Part shown: in pieces, positions 41,771 to 49,220 of the stretch
How positions within the stretch are numbered: position 1 is the first letter of the stretch
Layout of the letters: each line of letters begins with the position of its first letter
NCBI RefSeq assembly: GCF_001279525.1
Contig: NZ_LGDY01000113.1
Location: 1 to 64,000 of the forward strand
Source of the DNA: Nocardia sp. NRRL S-836
GTDB taxonomy: Bacteria > Actinomycetota > Actinomycetes > Mycobacteriales > Pseudonocardiaceae
DNA length: 64,000 nucleotides
Direction: 5' to 3'
Made by a program: the position numbers and the translations under genes
Notes under the pieces: generated by a model
Told to the model about the DNA's origin: nothing
The model's input: only the letters and a program-made list of their open reading frames with translations
The model's database searches: none

Positions 41771-43000
41771 CTAATGGCCCAGTCGTTCGGCCATGGCGAA
41801 CTGCTGCACGCCGAGGTAGCCGACCCGGAAGCCGGCCTCCGAGTAGGCCAGGTAGAACTCCCACATCCGGCGGAACGTGTCGTCGAACCCGAGCCGCGCG
41901 ATCTCGTCCCAGCGCCCCAGGAACGTCTCGCGCCACCGCCGCAGCGTCTCGGCGTAGTCGTCGCCGAACGAACGGGTCTGGGTGATCCGCAGGCGGGTGT
42001 GGTCGCGCACCGACTCCTCGATCGACCGCACGGACGGGATGAGCCCGCCGGGGAAGATGTACTTGTGGATCCAGGTGTAGCTGGCCCTGCTGGCGATCAT
42101 CCGGTCGTGCGGCATGGTGATCGCCTGTAGCCCCACCCGGCCTCCCGGCGCGAGCACCCGGTCGAGCACCGAGAAGTAGTCGGGCCAGAACTCGGCACCG
42201 ACGGCCTCGATCATCTCCACGCTCACGACGGCGTCGTAGCTGCCGTGCTCCTCCCGGTAGTCACGCAGGTGCACCGCCACTCGATCCTGCAGGCCCGCGT
42301 CCCTCACCCGGTCCAGCGCGAGCGTGCGCTGTTCGGCGGAGATGGTCAGCGAGGTGACGGTGGCACCCCTGCGGGCGGCCCTGATCGCCAGCGCACCCCA
42401 GCCCGTGCCGATCTCCAGCACCCGTGCACCGGCGCGCACGCCCGCGTAGTCGAGCACGCCGTCGATCTTGCGCAGCTGCGCCGTGTGCAGGTCGACGCCG
42501 CGGTCGCCGTCGAACAACGCCGACGAGTACGTCATCGTCTCGTCCAGGAACCGCTCGAACAGGTCGTTCGACAGGTCGTAGTGGCGGTGGATGTTCTGCC
42601 GCGAGCCCGCGATGTCGTTGACCTCGGTCTGCCGCCGCTCCGCCCACCGGCGCATCCGCTGCAGGCCGGGCGGCACCAGCGTGGACAGCCGCGCGGCGAA
42701 CGCCGACAGCACGTCGGCGAGCTCGTCGCAGTCCCAGTCGCCGACCATGTACGCCTCGCCGAAGCCGATCTTGGCGTCGGCGCCGAGCCGGTGGAAGAAC
42801 TCGGCGGGCCGCACGAGCCGCATGACCGGACCGCCCGCGCCCCACGTCCGGCCGTCGGGCAGCCGCACGGTCACGGGCAGCGCGCTCACCGCGTTGCGGA
42901 ACAGCGACTCGGCGATCCGCGCGCGCAGGGGCGAGCGCGGCGCGGTGAACAGGCCCGGCCAGATGCCCTGGTTCGGACGGGGCAGTGACAGCGTGCTCAT
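41771..43000 (-). CDS. Cyclopropane-fatty-acyl-phospholipid synthase family methyltransferase
   Basis: This 409-residue protein starts at ATG 43000, abutting the DUF1365 stop. CFA-synthase landmarks are FGEAYMVGDWDCDELADVLSAFA, QNIHRHYDLSNDLFERFLDETMTYSSALF, SAM motif VLEIGTGWGALAIRAARRG, SLTISAEQRTLA, VSVEMIEAVGAEFWPDYF and YIFPGGLIPSV. It transfers a methyl(ene) from SAM onto the double bond of membrane unsaturated fatty acids. It is the last gene of a four-gene operon with an FAD oxidoreductase, so the product could be a cyclopropane, a methyl-branched or an oxidised methylene fatty acid. Confidence 0.88.
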   Translation of the reverse strand: MSTLSLPRPNQGIWPGLFTAPRSPLRARIAESLFRNAVSALPVTVRLPDGRTWGAGGPVMRLVRPAEFFHRLGADAKIGFGEAYMVGDWDCDELADVLSAFAARLSTLVPPGLQRMRRWAERRQTEVNDIAGSRQNIHRHYDLSNDLFERFLDETMTYSSALFDGDRGVDLHTAQLRKIDGVLDYAGVRAGARVLEIGTGWGALAIRAARRGATVTSLTISAEQRTLALDRVRDAGLQDRVAVHLRDYREEHGSYDAVVSVEMIEAVGAEFWPDYFSVLDRVLAPGGRVGLQAITMPHDRMIASRASYTWIHKYIFPGGLIPSVRSIEESVRDHTRLRITQTRSFGDDYAETLRRWRETFLGRWDEIARLGFDDTFRRMWEFYLAYSEAGFRVGYLGVQQFAMAERLGH

Positions 43001-43690
43001 CTACTCACTCCTGGGAACGATCGGCAGGCGCCGCAGGTACAGGGCGATGCCGTGGCGGCGGATCAGCGCGGAGACGCGCTGGGGCATCAGCGGCCGGCGC
43101 AGGAGCATCCGCAGCCCGGAGCTGCGGGTCCCGCGCATGGTGGCGCTGAAGGTGGTCTTCCCGTTCTGCCGCAACGCGATGGTCACGGACAGCTGCTCCT
43201 CCGGCGTCGGCAGCCGCATCACGTAGTGACCGCCGACCTCCAGGAACGGGGAGACGTAGAACTCCTTGTCCACCGACGCCCTGCCCCGGTCGTCGGTGCG
43301 CAACAGGTAGCTGTGCCGTCCGCCGTACGTGTTGTGGACCTCCGCGACCACGCACGCGAGCTCCCCGGCGGCGTTGTGGCACCAGTACACGGACAGCGGG
43401 TTGAAGACGTACCCGAGCACACGGGCGCCCGCGAGCATCAGGACCTGTCCGCCGCCCAGCTCGACGCCCTGACCGGCCAGCCACCCGTCGAGGTTCTGCC
43501 GGATGGACCGGTCCGGCGCGTCACCGGCGCCGAACGAGTGGTCGCGCGATTCGAAGCGGGCGAACGGCCGCGCCCACCACGGCAGGCGCGGCAGGTCGTC
43601 GAGGTCGACGAGCCACAGGTACGCGCGGTGGCGGAACGCCCGGTCGACGCGGTCACGGCGCTGGTGCGCGATGACGACGTCGTAGATCAC
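43001..43690 (-). CDS. DUF1365 family protein
   Basis: This 229-residue protein starts at GTG 43690, overlapping the oxidoreductase stop by four bases. It begins IYDVVIAHQRRDRVDRAFRHRAYLWLVDLDDLPRLP, the RaF-HR--Y-W--DLDDLP signature of DUF1365, and has GYVFNPLSVYWCHNAAGELACVVAEVHNTYGGRHSYLL near 100-140. Biochemical role is unknown. DUF1365 genes are habitually found with CFA synthase and FAD amine-oxidase genes in lipid-modification and photooxidative-stress operons, as here. Confidence 0.88.
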   Translation of the reverse strand: MIYDVVIAHQRRDRVDRAFRHRAYLWLVDLDDLPRLPWWARPFARFESRDHSFGAGDAPDRSIRQNLDGWLAGQGVELGGGQVLMLAGARVLGYVFNPLSVYWCHNAAGELACVVAEVHNTYGGRHSYLLRTDDRGRASVDKEFYVSPFLEVGGHYVMRLPTPEEQLSVTIALRQNGKTTFSATMRGTRSSGLRMLLRRPLMPQRVSALIRRHGIALYLRRLPIVPRSE

Positions 43691-44925
43691 CAGTCCACCC
43701 CGAGGTGCCGGGCCGCGCGCACCCCGGCCGCGCAGCCGTCCTCGTGGAAGCCCCAGCCGTGGTAGGCGCCGGCGTAGGCGGTGGTGCCGGTGTTCAGCTC
43801 GGGCAGACGTCGTTGCGCGGCAACGGACTCCGGCGTGTAGACCGGGTGCTCGTAGGTCATCCGCGCGAGCACCTGCCGCTCGTCCACGTCGTGCGGGTTG
43901 AGCGTGACCACGTAGTCGCGTGGTTCCCGCAGCCGCATCAGCCGGTTCAGGTGGTAGCTGACGAGCACCTGGTCGCCGTCCTCGCGGCACGCGCGCTTGT
44001 AGAGGTTCCACGACGCCTTCGCGCCGTTCGTGCGCGGCAGGATCGACGCGTCGGTGTGCAGCCACGTCTCGTTGCGCGCGTACCGGAAGGCTCCGAGTAC
44101 CTCCTTCTCCTCGCGCGTCGGGTCGGCGAGCAGGCCGAGCGCCTGGTCCGGGTGGGTGGCGATGACGACGTGGTCCGCGGTGTGCGCGACGTCGCGCTCG
44201 TCGCGGATCTCCACGTCGCCGCCGGTCCTGGTGACCGCGCGGACGGGGGTGTTCACGTGGACGGCGCTCAAGCCCCGCACGGCACGGTCCACATAGGTGC
44301 GGGAGCCACCGGTCACGGTCTTCCACCGCGGAGTGCCCCCGACCGACAGCATGCCGTGGTTGGCGAGGAACTCGAACAGGTACCAGGCCGGGTACCTCAT
44401 GCTCAGCGCCGCGCCCGCCGACCACACCGCGCTCACCAGCGGGATGATGAAGTGGTCGACGAAGTAGCGGGAGTAGCCGCCGATCACGAGGAACGCGCCG
44501 AGCGTGACGTCGTGCGCCTCCTCGTGGTCCAGGACGCGCCGCGCGTGCCGGTAGAACCGGGTGATCTCGGCCAGCATCCGCACGTACCGGCGGTTGCCGG
44601 CGTTGGCCCGCCGCGCGAACAGCCCCGGCAGCTTCTTCGCCCCGGCGTACTCCAGGCCGCAGCCGTCGCAGCGCACGCTCATCGACATCTCGGAGTCCTG
44701 GGTGGACACGCCGAGCTCGCGGAAGAGCCGGATCAGGTTCGGGTACGTCCGCTCGTTGTGGACGATGAACCCGCTGTCGACGCGGACGCCGTCCAGGTCG
44801 TGGGTGTGCGCGTGCCCGCCGAGCCGGTCGTCGGCCTCGAACAACGTGACACTGTGCTTGCGCTGCAACACGTACGCGGCCGTGAGCCCGGCGACTCCGG
44901 CTCCGATGACGGCGACCTCAGCCAC
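43687..44925 (-). CDS. FAD-dependent amine-oxidase-like oxidoreductase
   Basis: The protein has 412 residues from GTG 44925, with GGGAGGG upstream. The N-terminal FAD site is AEVAVIGAGVAGLTAAYVLQRKHSVTLFEADDRLGGHAHTHDL (residues 2-44), and DSGFIVHNERTYPNLIRLFRELGV is the usual second block. The C-terminus has NTGTTAYAGAYHGWGFHEDGCAAGVRAARHLG, the GYGFHEDG-like FAD-closing motif. It belongs to the flavoprotein group linked with DUF1365 and CFA synthase, presumed to oxidise or reduce the methylated fatty-acyl chain. It overlaps both neighbours, so the operon is tightly coupled. Confidence 0.87.
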   Translation of the reverse strand: MAEVAVIGAGVAGLTAAYVLQRKHSVTLFEADDRLGGHAHTHDLDGVRVDSGFIVHNERTYPNLIRLFRELGVSTQDSEMSMSVRCDGCGLEYAGAKKLPGLFARRANAGNRRYVRMLAEITRFYRHARRVLDHEEAHDVTLGAFLVIGGYSRYFVDHFIIPLVSAVWSAGAALSMRYPAWYLFEFLANHGMLSVGGTPRWKTVTGGSRTYVDRAVRGLSAVHVNTPVRAVTRTGGDVEIRDERDVAHTADHVVIATHPDQALGLLADPTREEKEVLGAFRYARNETWLHTDASILPRTNGAKASWNLYKRACREDGDQVLVSYHLNRLMRLREPRDYVVTLNPHDVDERQVLARMTYEHPVYTPESVAAQRRLPELNTGTTAYAGAYHGWGFHEDGCAAGVRAARHLGVDW

Positions 44926-45661
44926 GTGACCCTCCCAAGGGGACGTCGAGCCCACCCGGCGAGGCTTCGCGCAGGGCGTTCGCGATGTCCGGCGCCATCG
45001 GTTCGAGCCCGAGCGTGCCGCGCACGAAGTCGACGACCAGCCGCGTCCAGTCCCTGGCCCGCCGCAGCATCGCGTGCCCGTCGCCCACGACGCTGAACCG
45101 CGCCACGTCGGCGGTGACGGTCTTGACCCTCCGCGCGAACCACAGCGACCTGCGCGGGTCCGTCATCCGCTCCCGGTCGCCGTGCGCGATCAGCAGCGAT
45201 CGGCCCCTGAGCTGCTCGAACGGGTCGCCCGGCTCGATCCACGGCGCCAGCGCGCACACCGCCAGCACCGCGGGGTGCCCGGCGACCCTGATCGCGGCCC
45301 TGGCACCCATGGAGTGACCGACGAGCACGACCGGCCGGCCGGGGTGCCGCTCGGTGATCCGGTCGAGCGCCCACTCGGCGTCCTTGACCGGGTCGAGGTC
45401 CGGCGGGTTCCAGCCGCGCTTGCGGTAGCGCAGCAGCCACACCTCGACACCGGGCGCGCGCAGCGCACGGGCCAGGGGGACCATCCTGAGGTAGGCGAGG
45501 TTGTGGCGCCGGACCGGTTCTTGGCCGTGTTCCCGGCCGCCGTGCAGGACGAGCACGACGGCATCGGTGCGGCCAGGCGGTTGCAGCACGTCGACATGCG
45601 GATGCACACCGGGTCTTCGGACCACGCCGCCGTTCGGCTCGGAGCGTGAGAGCCAGGTCAC
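44918..45661 (-). CDS. Alpha/beta-hydrolase (lysophospholipase/esterase-like)
   Basis: The protein has 247 residues from GTG 45661. It shows the hydrolase fold: VVLVLHGGREHG (oxyanion region, about 36-47), nucleophile elbow VVLVGHSMGARAAIRVAG (Ser about 117), LLIAHGDRERMTDP and the catalytic His in VVGDGHAMLRRA. The start is not supported by a Shine-Dalgarno sequence; a -10-like GAATCT six bases upstream could make it leaderless. First gene of the CFA operon, it could release or transfer acyl chains. Confidence 0.78.
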   Translation of the reverse strand: MTWLSRSEPNGGVVRRPGVHPHVDVLQPPGRTDAVVLVLHGGREHGQEPVRRHNLAYLRMVPLARALRAPGVEVWLLRYRKRGWNPPDLDPVKDAEWALDRITERHPGRPVVLVGHSMGARAAIRVAGHPAVLAVCALAPWIEPGDPFEQLRGRSLLIAHGDRERMTDPRRSLWFARRVKTVTADVARFSVVGDGHAMLRRARDWTRLVVDFVRGTLGLEPMAPDIANALREASPGGLDVPLGGSRG

Positions 45662-45666
45662 ACCGG

Positions 45667-45672
45667 TAGATT
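45667..45672 (+). promoter_or_regulatory. -10 element (TAGATT) for leaderless epoxide-hydrolase transcript
   Basis: TAGATT is seven bases before GTG 45680, with no ribosome-binding site. Only 18 bp separate the two divergent start codons, so promoter elements of both genes overlap. Confidence 0.5.
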
Positions 45673-45679
45673 CGGCGCC

Positions 45680-46504
45680 GTGATCGAGCACCTGAGCATC
45701 CCCACCGAGGCCGGCACCTTCGACGCCATCGCGGCAGGTCCGGAGGACGGCCGCCCGGTGCTGCTCCTGCACGGTTTCCCGGAGGCCGCCATCGAGTGGG
45801 AGCACCAGGTCGCGGTCCTCGGCGTGAACGGCTTCCGCGCCGTCGCACCGGACCAGCGCGGCTACTCCCCCGGCGTGCGGCCGGAGCGCTACCAGGAGTA
45901 CACGATGACGCACCTGGTCGGTGACGTGGTCGCGCTCGCGGACGCGCTCGGCTGGGGCACGTTCGACCTCGCCGGCCACGACTGGGGCGGCGCGGTCGCG
46001 TGGTGGACCGCCATCGAGCACGCGGACCGACTGCGCACGCTCACCGTGTTCTCCACGCCGCACCCCGGTGCGCTGAGGACCGCGCTGCAGACCGACGAGG
46101 AACAGCGGATGCGGTCGCAGTACATGCTGGACTGGCGCGAGCGCAGCACCGAGCGGCGGATGCTGGACAACAACGCCCACGCGCTGCGGCAGATGTTCGA
46201 GCACCGCGTGCGTCCGTCGCACGTGGACGAGTACGTCCAGCGGCTCTCGGAGCCGGGCGCGCTGACGGCCGCGCTCAACTGGTACCGCGCGGGCAAGGCG
46301 GACGGTGCCGCGGACAAGGTCTCGGTCAAGACCATGTACGTGTGGAGCACCGAGGACGTGGCGTTCGGCTCGGTGGCCGCGTTCGAGACGGAGAAGTGGT
46401 GCACGGGCGCCTACCGGTTCGAGATGGTCGAGGACGTCAGCCACTGGATCCCGGAGGAGGTCCCCGAGGCCGCGAGCTCCCTGCTGCTGGAGAACCTCGG
46501 CTAA
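45680..46504 (+). CDS. Epoxide-hydrolase-type alpha/beta-hydrolase
   Basis: This 274-residue cytosolic enzyme has the oxyanion motif LLLHGFPEAAIEWEHQ (HGFPE, about 30-34), APDQRGYSPGVRPE, the nucleophile in DLAGHDWGGAVAWW (Asp about 99, not Ser) and the catalytic His in EDVSHWIPEEVPEA near 255. Aspartate as nucleophile marks the epoxide hydrolase/haloalkane dehalogenase group. The substrate could be an epoxide derived from an unsaturated lipid given the divergent lipid operon, but this is conjecture. Confidence 0.82.
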   Translation: MIEHLSIPTEAGTFDAIAAGPEDGRPVLLLHGFPEAAIEWEHQVAVLGVNGFRAVAPDQRGYSPGVRPERYQEYTMTHLVGDVVALADALGWGTFDLAGHDWGGAVAWWTAIEHADRLRTLTVFSTPHPGALRTALQTDEEQRMRSQYMLDWRERSTERRMLDNNAHALRQMFEHRVRPSHVDEYVQRLSEPGALTAALNWYRAGKADGAADKVSVKTMYVWSTEDVAFGSVAAFETEKWCTGAYRFEMVEDVSHWIPEEVPEAASSLLLENLG

Positions 46505-46512
46505 ACCTTAGT

Positions 46513-46526
46513 TGCCGCTAGCGGCA
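46513..46526. promoter_or_regulatory. 14-bp palindrome upstream of lasso operon
   Basis: TGCCGCTAGCGGCA is perfectly self-complementary, 106 bp before the precursor start and 9 bp after the hydrolase stop. It may be an operator for the lasso operon. A terminator role is less likely because there is no loop. Confidence 0.35.
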
Positions 46527-46579
46527 GTTGCCGGAAGCGGAAGCCGTTTTGCCTGGTCAACGGCTCAAGTCTCTCGTTA

Positions 46580-46604
46580 CGTTCAGTTCTGCGCGCGCTG
46601 AACG
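46580..46604. promoter_or_regulatory. Inverted repeat in lasso precursor promoter region
   Basis: CGTTCAG and CTGAACG form 7-bp arms separated by 11 bp, ending 27 bp before the precursor ATG. The spacing would suit a dimeric regulator, for example the LuxR-type protein encoded at the end of the cluster, or a hairpin in the 5' UTR. Confidence 0.4.
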
Positions 46605-46631
46605 AAGATCCCCACGAGAGAGGTGCGAACC

Positions 46632-46733
46632 ATGTACGAGACTCCGCAGCTGATCGACCTCGGCACCTTCGACGAGCAGACCGGCCTGCTCGGGTTCTCC
46701 GGCAACGACCGGCTGATCCTCAGCAAGAACTGA
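46632..46733 (+). CDS. Citrulassin-type lasso peptide precursor (A)
   Basis: This 33-residue precursor starts at ATG 46632, preceded by GAGAGAGG. The leader MYETPQLIDLGTFDEQTG carries the YxxPxL recognition motif (Tyr2, Pro5, Leu7) bound by the RRE protein and the conserved Thr at position -2. The predicted core is LLGFSGNDRLILSKN: Leu1 would be joined to Asp8, giving an eight-residue macrolactam ring threaded by a seven-residue tail. From memory the citrulassin A core is LLGLAGNDRLVLSKN, so this differs at positions 4, 5 and 11. It retains Arg9, the residue deiminated to citrulline there. It is followed directly by C, E, B and D genes. Confidence 0.93.
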   Translation: MYETPQLIDLGTFDEQTGLLGFSGNDRLILSKN

Positions 46734-46748
46734 CGCGACCCAGCGCGA

Positions 46749-48578
46749 ATGCCTGACCAGGGCTCGCGGGGTCACGGCGGGTCGCACTTCGTGGTCTTCC
46801 CGGACCACGAGGCCGCGCCCGCCGTGGCCCGTCGCACTTGCGCGCCGGGGTCCCGCACGCTGCGGCACGCGTCGGGACGTCCGTGGCTCGCCGGGAGGTG
46901 GTCCGACGGCGAGATCACCGTCGCCACGGCGGGCGACGTCCGGCTGGCGGTGATCGGCTGGTGCCCGGTCGGCGCCGCGGCGCTGCAGCGCGCCGCCTCC
47001 ACCCTGCGCGACCCCGCCCGTCTCGACGAGCTCGCGCTCGGCCTGCCGGGCAGCTTCCACCTCGTCGCGTCGCTGGGCGGCCGGTGCCGGGTCCAGGGCA
47101 CGGCCTCGGGCCTGCGGCTGGTGTTCCACCGCCGGATCGACGGTGTGGTGGTCGCGTCCGACCGGGCCGACGTCCTCGCCGGTGACGCACCGGTCGACGA
47201 GCAGAGCCTCGCCGTCCGGCTGCTGTTCCCCACGCCGCACCCGTTGCTGGACAAGACGATGTGGCGCGGCGTCGAGTGCGTACCGCCCGGCAGCGCGCTG
47301 GTGCTGGACGGTGCGGGCGCCCGGCTCAGGAGGTGGTGGCGCGCCCCGGAACCGGTGCGCGGACTCGCCGAGTCCGCGCCCGTGGTCAGGGAGGCGCTCG
47401 CCGCGGCCGTCGACGTGCGCACGCGGGCGGGTGGCACCGTGGCGTGCGACCTGTCCGGCGGTCTGGACTCCACGTCGATCACGTTCCTGGCCGCCCGGTC
47501 GGACGCGCGGGTCGTCGCCAGCACCTGGCCGTCGCTCGACCCGCTCGACGAGGACGTGGCCTGGGCCAGGAGGGCGGCGGGGCACCTGCCCGCCGTCGAG
47601 CACGTCGTGTGGCCGCGCGACCGCATCCCGCTGGTGTACGAGAACCTGCTCGGCATCGACGACCCGATGGACGAGCCGACCATCGGCGTGATGGACCGCC
47701 AGCGCCTGCTCGAAGACCTGAAGGGCTTGGCGGAGAAGGGGTGCCGGGTCCGGCTCACCGGGATCGGCGGCGACCACGTCGCCTGGTGCTCCGAGGCGCA
47801 CTTCCACTCGCTGCTGCGCCGGCGGCCGCTGTTCGCGATCAGGCAGCTGCGCGCGTTCCGCGCGTTGTTCCACTGGCCGCTGGGGCCGATGGTCAGGACG
47901 CTGGCCGACTCCCGGTCGTACCGGGCGTGGCTCACCGGCCAGGCCGATCGGCTGCGTGCGGACCGGGGGCCGACGGTGGTGGGCGCGCTGGGCTGGGGCA
48001 CGCCGCCGCGGCTGTTCGACTGGGTGACGCCGGAGGCGCACGCGCTGGCCCGCGACGCGCTGCTGGCGGCGGACGCGGAACCGCTGGGGCCCACCAGGGG
48101 CGAGCACGCCGACCTGGAACCGATCCTGTCCTGCGCGCGCATCATCCGGCAGTGGGAGCAGATGAGTGCGCGCGCGGGACTGCCCGTCCAGTCGCCGTTC
48201 CTCGACGACCGCGTGATCGAGGCGTGCTTCTCGGTGCGGCCGGAGGACCGCGTGACGCCGTGGCGCTACAAACCCGTGCTCACCGAGGCGATGCGCGGGA
48301 TCGTGCCGGACGACTGCCTGGCCCGCACGAACAAGGCGCAGGCAGCTTTGGAGGCCTCCGCGGGGCTGCGCCGGCACCGCGGTGACCTCGTCGAGCTGTG
48401 GGAGTCCTCGCGGCTGGCCGACCTCGGTCTCGTCGACCGGCGCAGGCTGACCGAGCTGGCACTGCGCCCGGACACCCCCGAGCTCCGCTCGGCGATCTTG
48501 TACTCGACCATCGGCTGCGAGGTGTGGCTGCGCGGCCAGGACACCAACCGGGGAGCGACCCATGCGACTGCGCGCTGA
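46749..48578 (+). CDS. Lasso macrolactam synthetase (C protein, asparagine-synthetase-like)
   Basis: This 609-residue protein starts 15 bp after the precursor stop. The N-terminal part resembles the glutaminase-like half of asparagine synthetase B but lacks its catalytic Cys2. The C-terminal half has the ATP pyrophosphatase P-loop CDLSGGLDSTSITFLAA (about residues 233-249) and SCARIIRQWEQMSARAGLPVQSPFLDDRVIEACFSV plus LARTNKAQAALEA. It adenylates the side chain of core Asp8 and ring-closes it onto the freed N-terminus. Its 3' end overlaps the RRE gene by 17 bp. Confidence 0.93.
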   Translation: MPDQGSRGHGGSHFVVFPDHEAAPAVARRTCAPGSRTLRHASGRPWLAGRWSDGEITVATAGDVRLAVIGWCPVGAAALQRAASTLRDPARLDELALGLPGSFHLVASLGGRCRVQGTASGLRLVFHRRIDGVVVASDRADVLAGDAPVDEQSLAVRLLFPTPHPLLDKTMWRGVECVPPGSALVLDGAGARLRRWWRAPEPVRGLAESAPVVREALAAAVDVRTRAGGTVACDLSGGLDSTSITFLAARSDARVVASTWPSLDPLDEDVAWARRAAGHLPAVEHVVWPRDRIPLVYENLLGIDDPMDEPTIGVMDRQRLLEDLKGLAEKGCRVRLTGIGGDHVAWCSEAHFHSLLRRRPLFAIRQLRAFRALFHWPLGPMVRTLADSRSYRAWLTGQADRLRADRGPTVVGALGWGTPPRLFDWVTPEAHALARDALLAADAEPLGPTRGEHADLEPILSCARIIRQWEQMSARAGLPVQSPFLDDRVIEACFSVRPEDRVTPWRYKPVLTEAMRGIVPDDCLARTNKAQAALEASAGLRRHRGDLVELWESSRLADLGLVDRRRLTELALRPDTPELRSAILYSTIGCEVWLRGQDTNRGATHATAR

Positions 48579-48813
48579 CATCTCCGTCGCGGACACCGAC
48601 TACGGCCAGGTGCTGCTGGACGAGCGGACCGGCCACTACTGGCAGCTCAACCCGACCGGAGTGGTCGTGGTGCGGGCGTTGCTCGACGGCGCCGACGAGG
48701 ACGCGGCGGTCGCCGCGCTCACGTCGAGCTACGAGGTGACCGAGGACCAGGCGCGTCAGGACGTGTCGGTGCTGGTCGCGGGGCTGCGGACCGCGGGCCT
48801 GGTGACGGCGTGA
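48562..48813 (+). CDS. PqqD-like RRE protein (lasso E / B1)
   Basis: This 83-residue protein is a stand-alone RiPP recognition element: MRLRADISVADTDYGQVLLDERTGHYWQLNPTGVVVVRALLDG, then helical AVAALTSSYEVTEDQARQDVSVLVAGLRTAGLV. It binds the YxxPxL leader and presents the precursor to the leader peptidase. GGGAG lies just before ATG 48562. It overlaps both the cyclase gene and the peptidase gene (GTGA). Confidence 0.92.
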   Translation: MRLRADISVADTDYGQVLLDERTGHYWQLNPTGVVVVRALLDGADEDAAVAALTSSYEVTEDQARQDVSVLVAGLRTAGLVTA

Positions 48814-49220
48814 CCACGCCGGGCTCGCTGAGCCGCCCCACCGGTGTACCCCTGCGGCTGCGGATCGCCGCCCGGTGCGCGGTCGCCGTCGCGACCCCGC
48901 TGGCGCGGCTCAGACCGCACAGGCTGCGACGGGTGCTCGGCTTCGCCCGCCGCGGCGCCCGGCCGGCGAGCTACGCGGAGGCCAAGGCGGCGCGGGACGC
49001 CGTGCTGGCGGTGAGCCTGCGCTGCCTCGGTCCGCAGGGCTGCCTGCCGAGGTCCGCGGCCGTCGCGCTGCTCTGCCGGATGTCGGGCAGCTGGCCGACG
49101 TGGTGTGCGGGCGTGCGCGTGCTACCGCCGTTCGGCGCGCACGCGTGGGTCGAGGCGGAAGGTGAACCGGTCGACGAGAACCTCCCGCCGCGGTACTTCC
49201 GGCCGTTGATGACCATATGA
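48810..49220 (+). CDS. Lasso leader peptidase (B / B2, transglutaminase-like)
   Basis: This 136-residue protein starts at GTG 48810, overlapping the RRE gene. The transglutaminase-like catalytic set is visible: Cys78 in GPQGCLPRSAAVALLC, His111 in FGAHAWVEAEG and Asp122 in PVDEN. It cleaves the leader immediately before core Leu1, in complex with the RRE. The split E/B organisation is that of actinobacterial lasso systems. It overlaps the exporter gene start (ATGA). Confidence 0.92.
   Translation: MTTPGSLSRPTGVPLRLRIAARCAVAVATPLARLRPHRLRRVLGFARRGARPASYAEAKAARDAVLAVSLRCLGPQGCLPRSAAVALLCRMSGSWPTWCAGVRVLPPFGAHAWVEAEGEPVDENLPPRYFRPLMTI

Noticed and set aside
46513..46526. Terminator of the epoxide-hydrolase gene
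   Set aside because: The palindrome TGCCGCTAGCGGCA has no loop, so a stable hairpin would be short; an operator is the better reading.
46557..48596. 679-codon minus-strand frame opposite the lasso cyclase
   Set aside because: It is the antisense shadow of the cyclase gene and shows no domain, while the plus strand has clear cyclase motifs.
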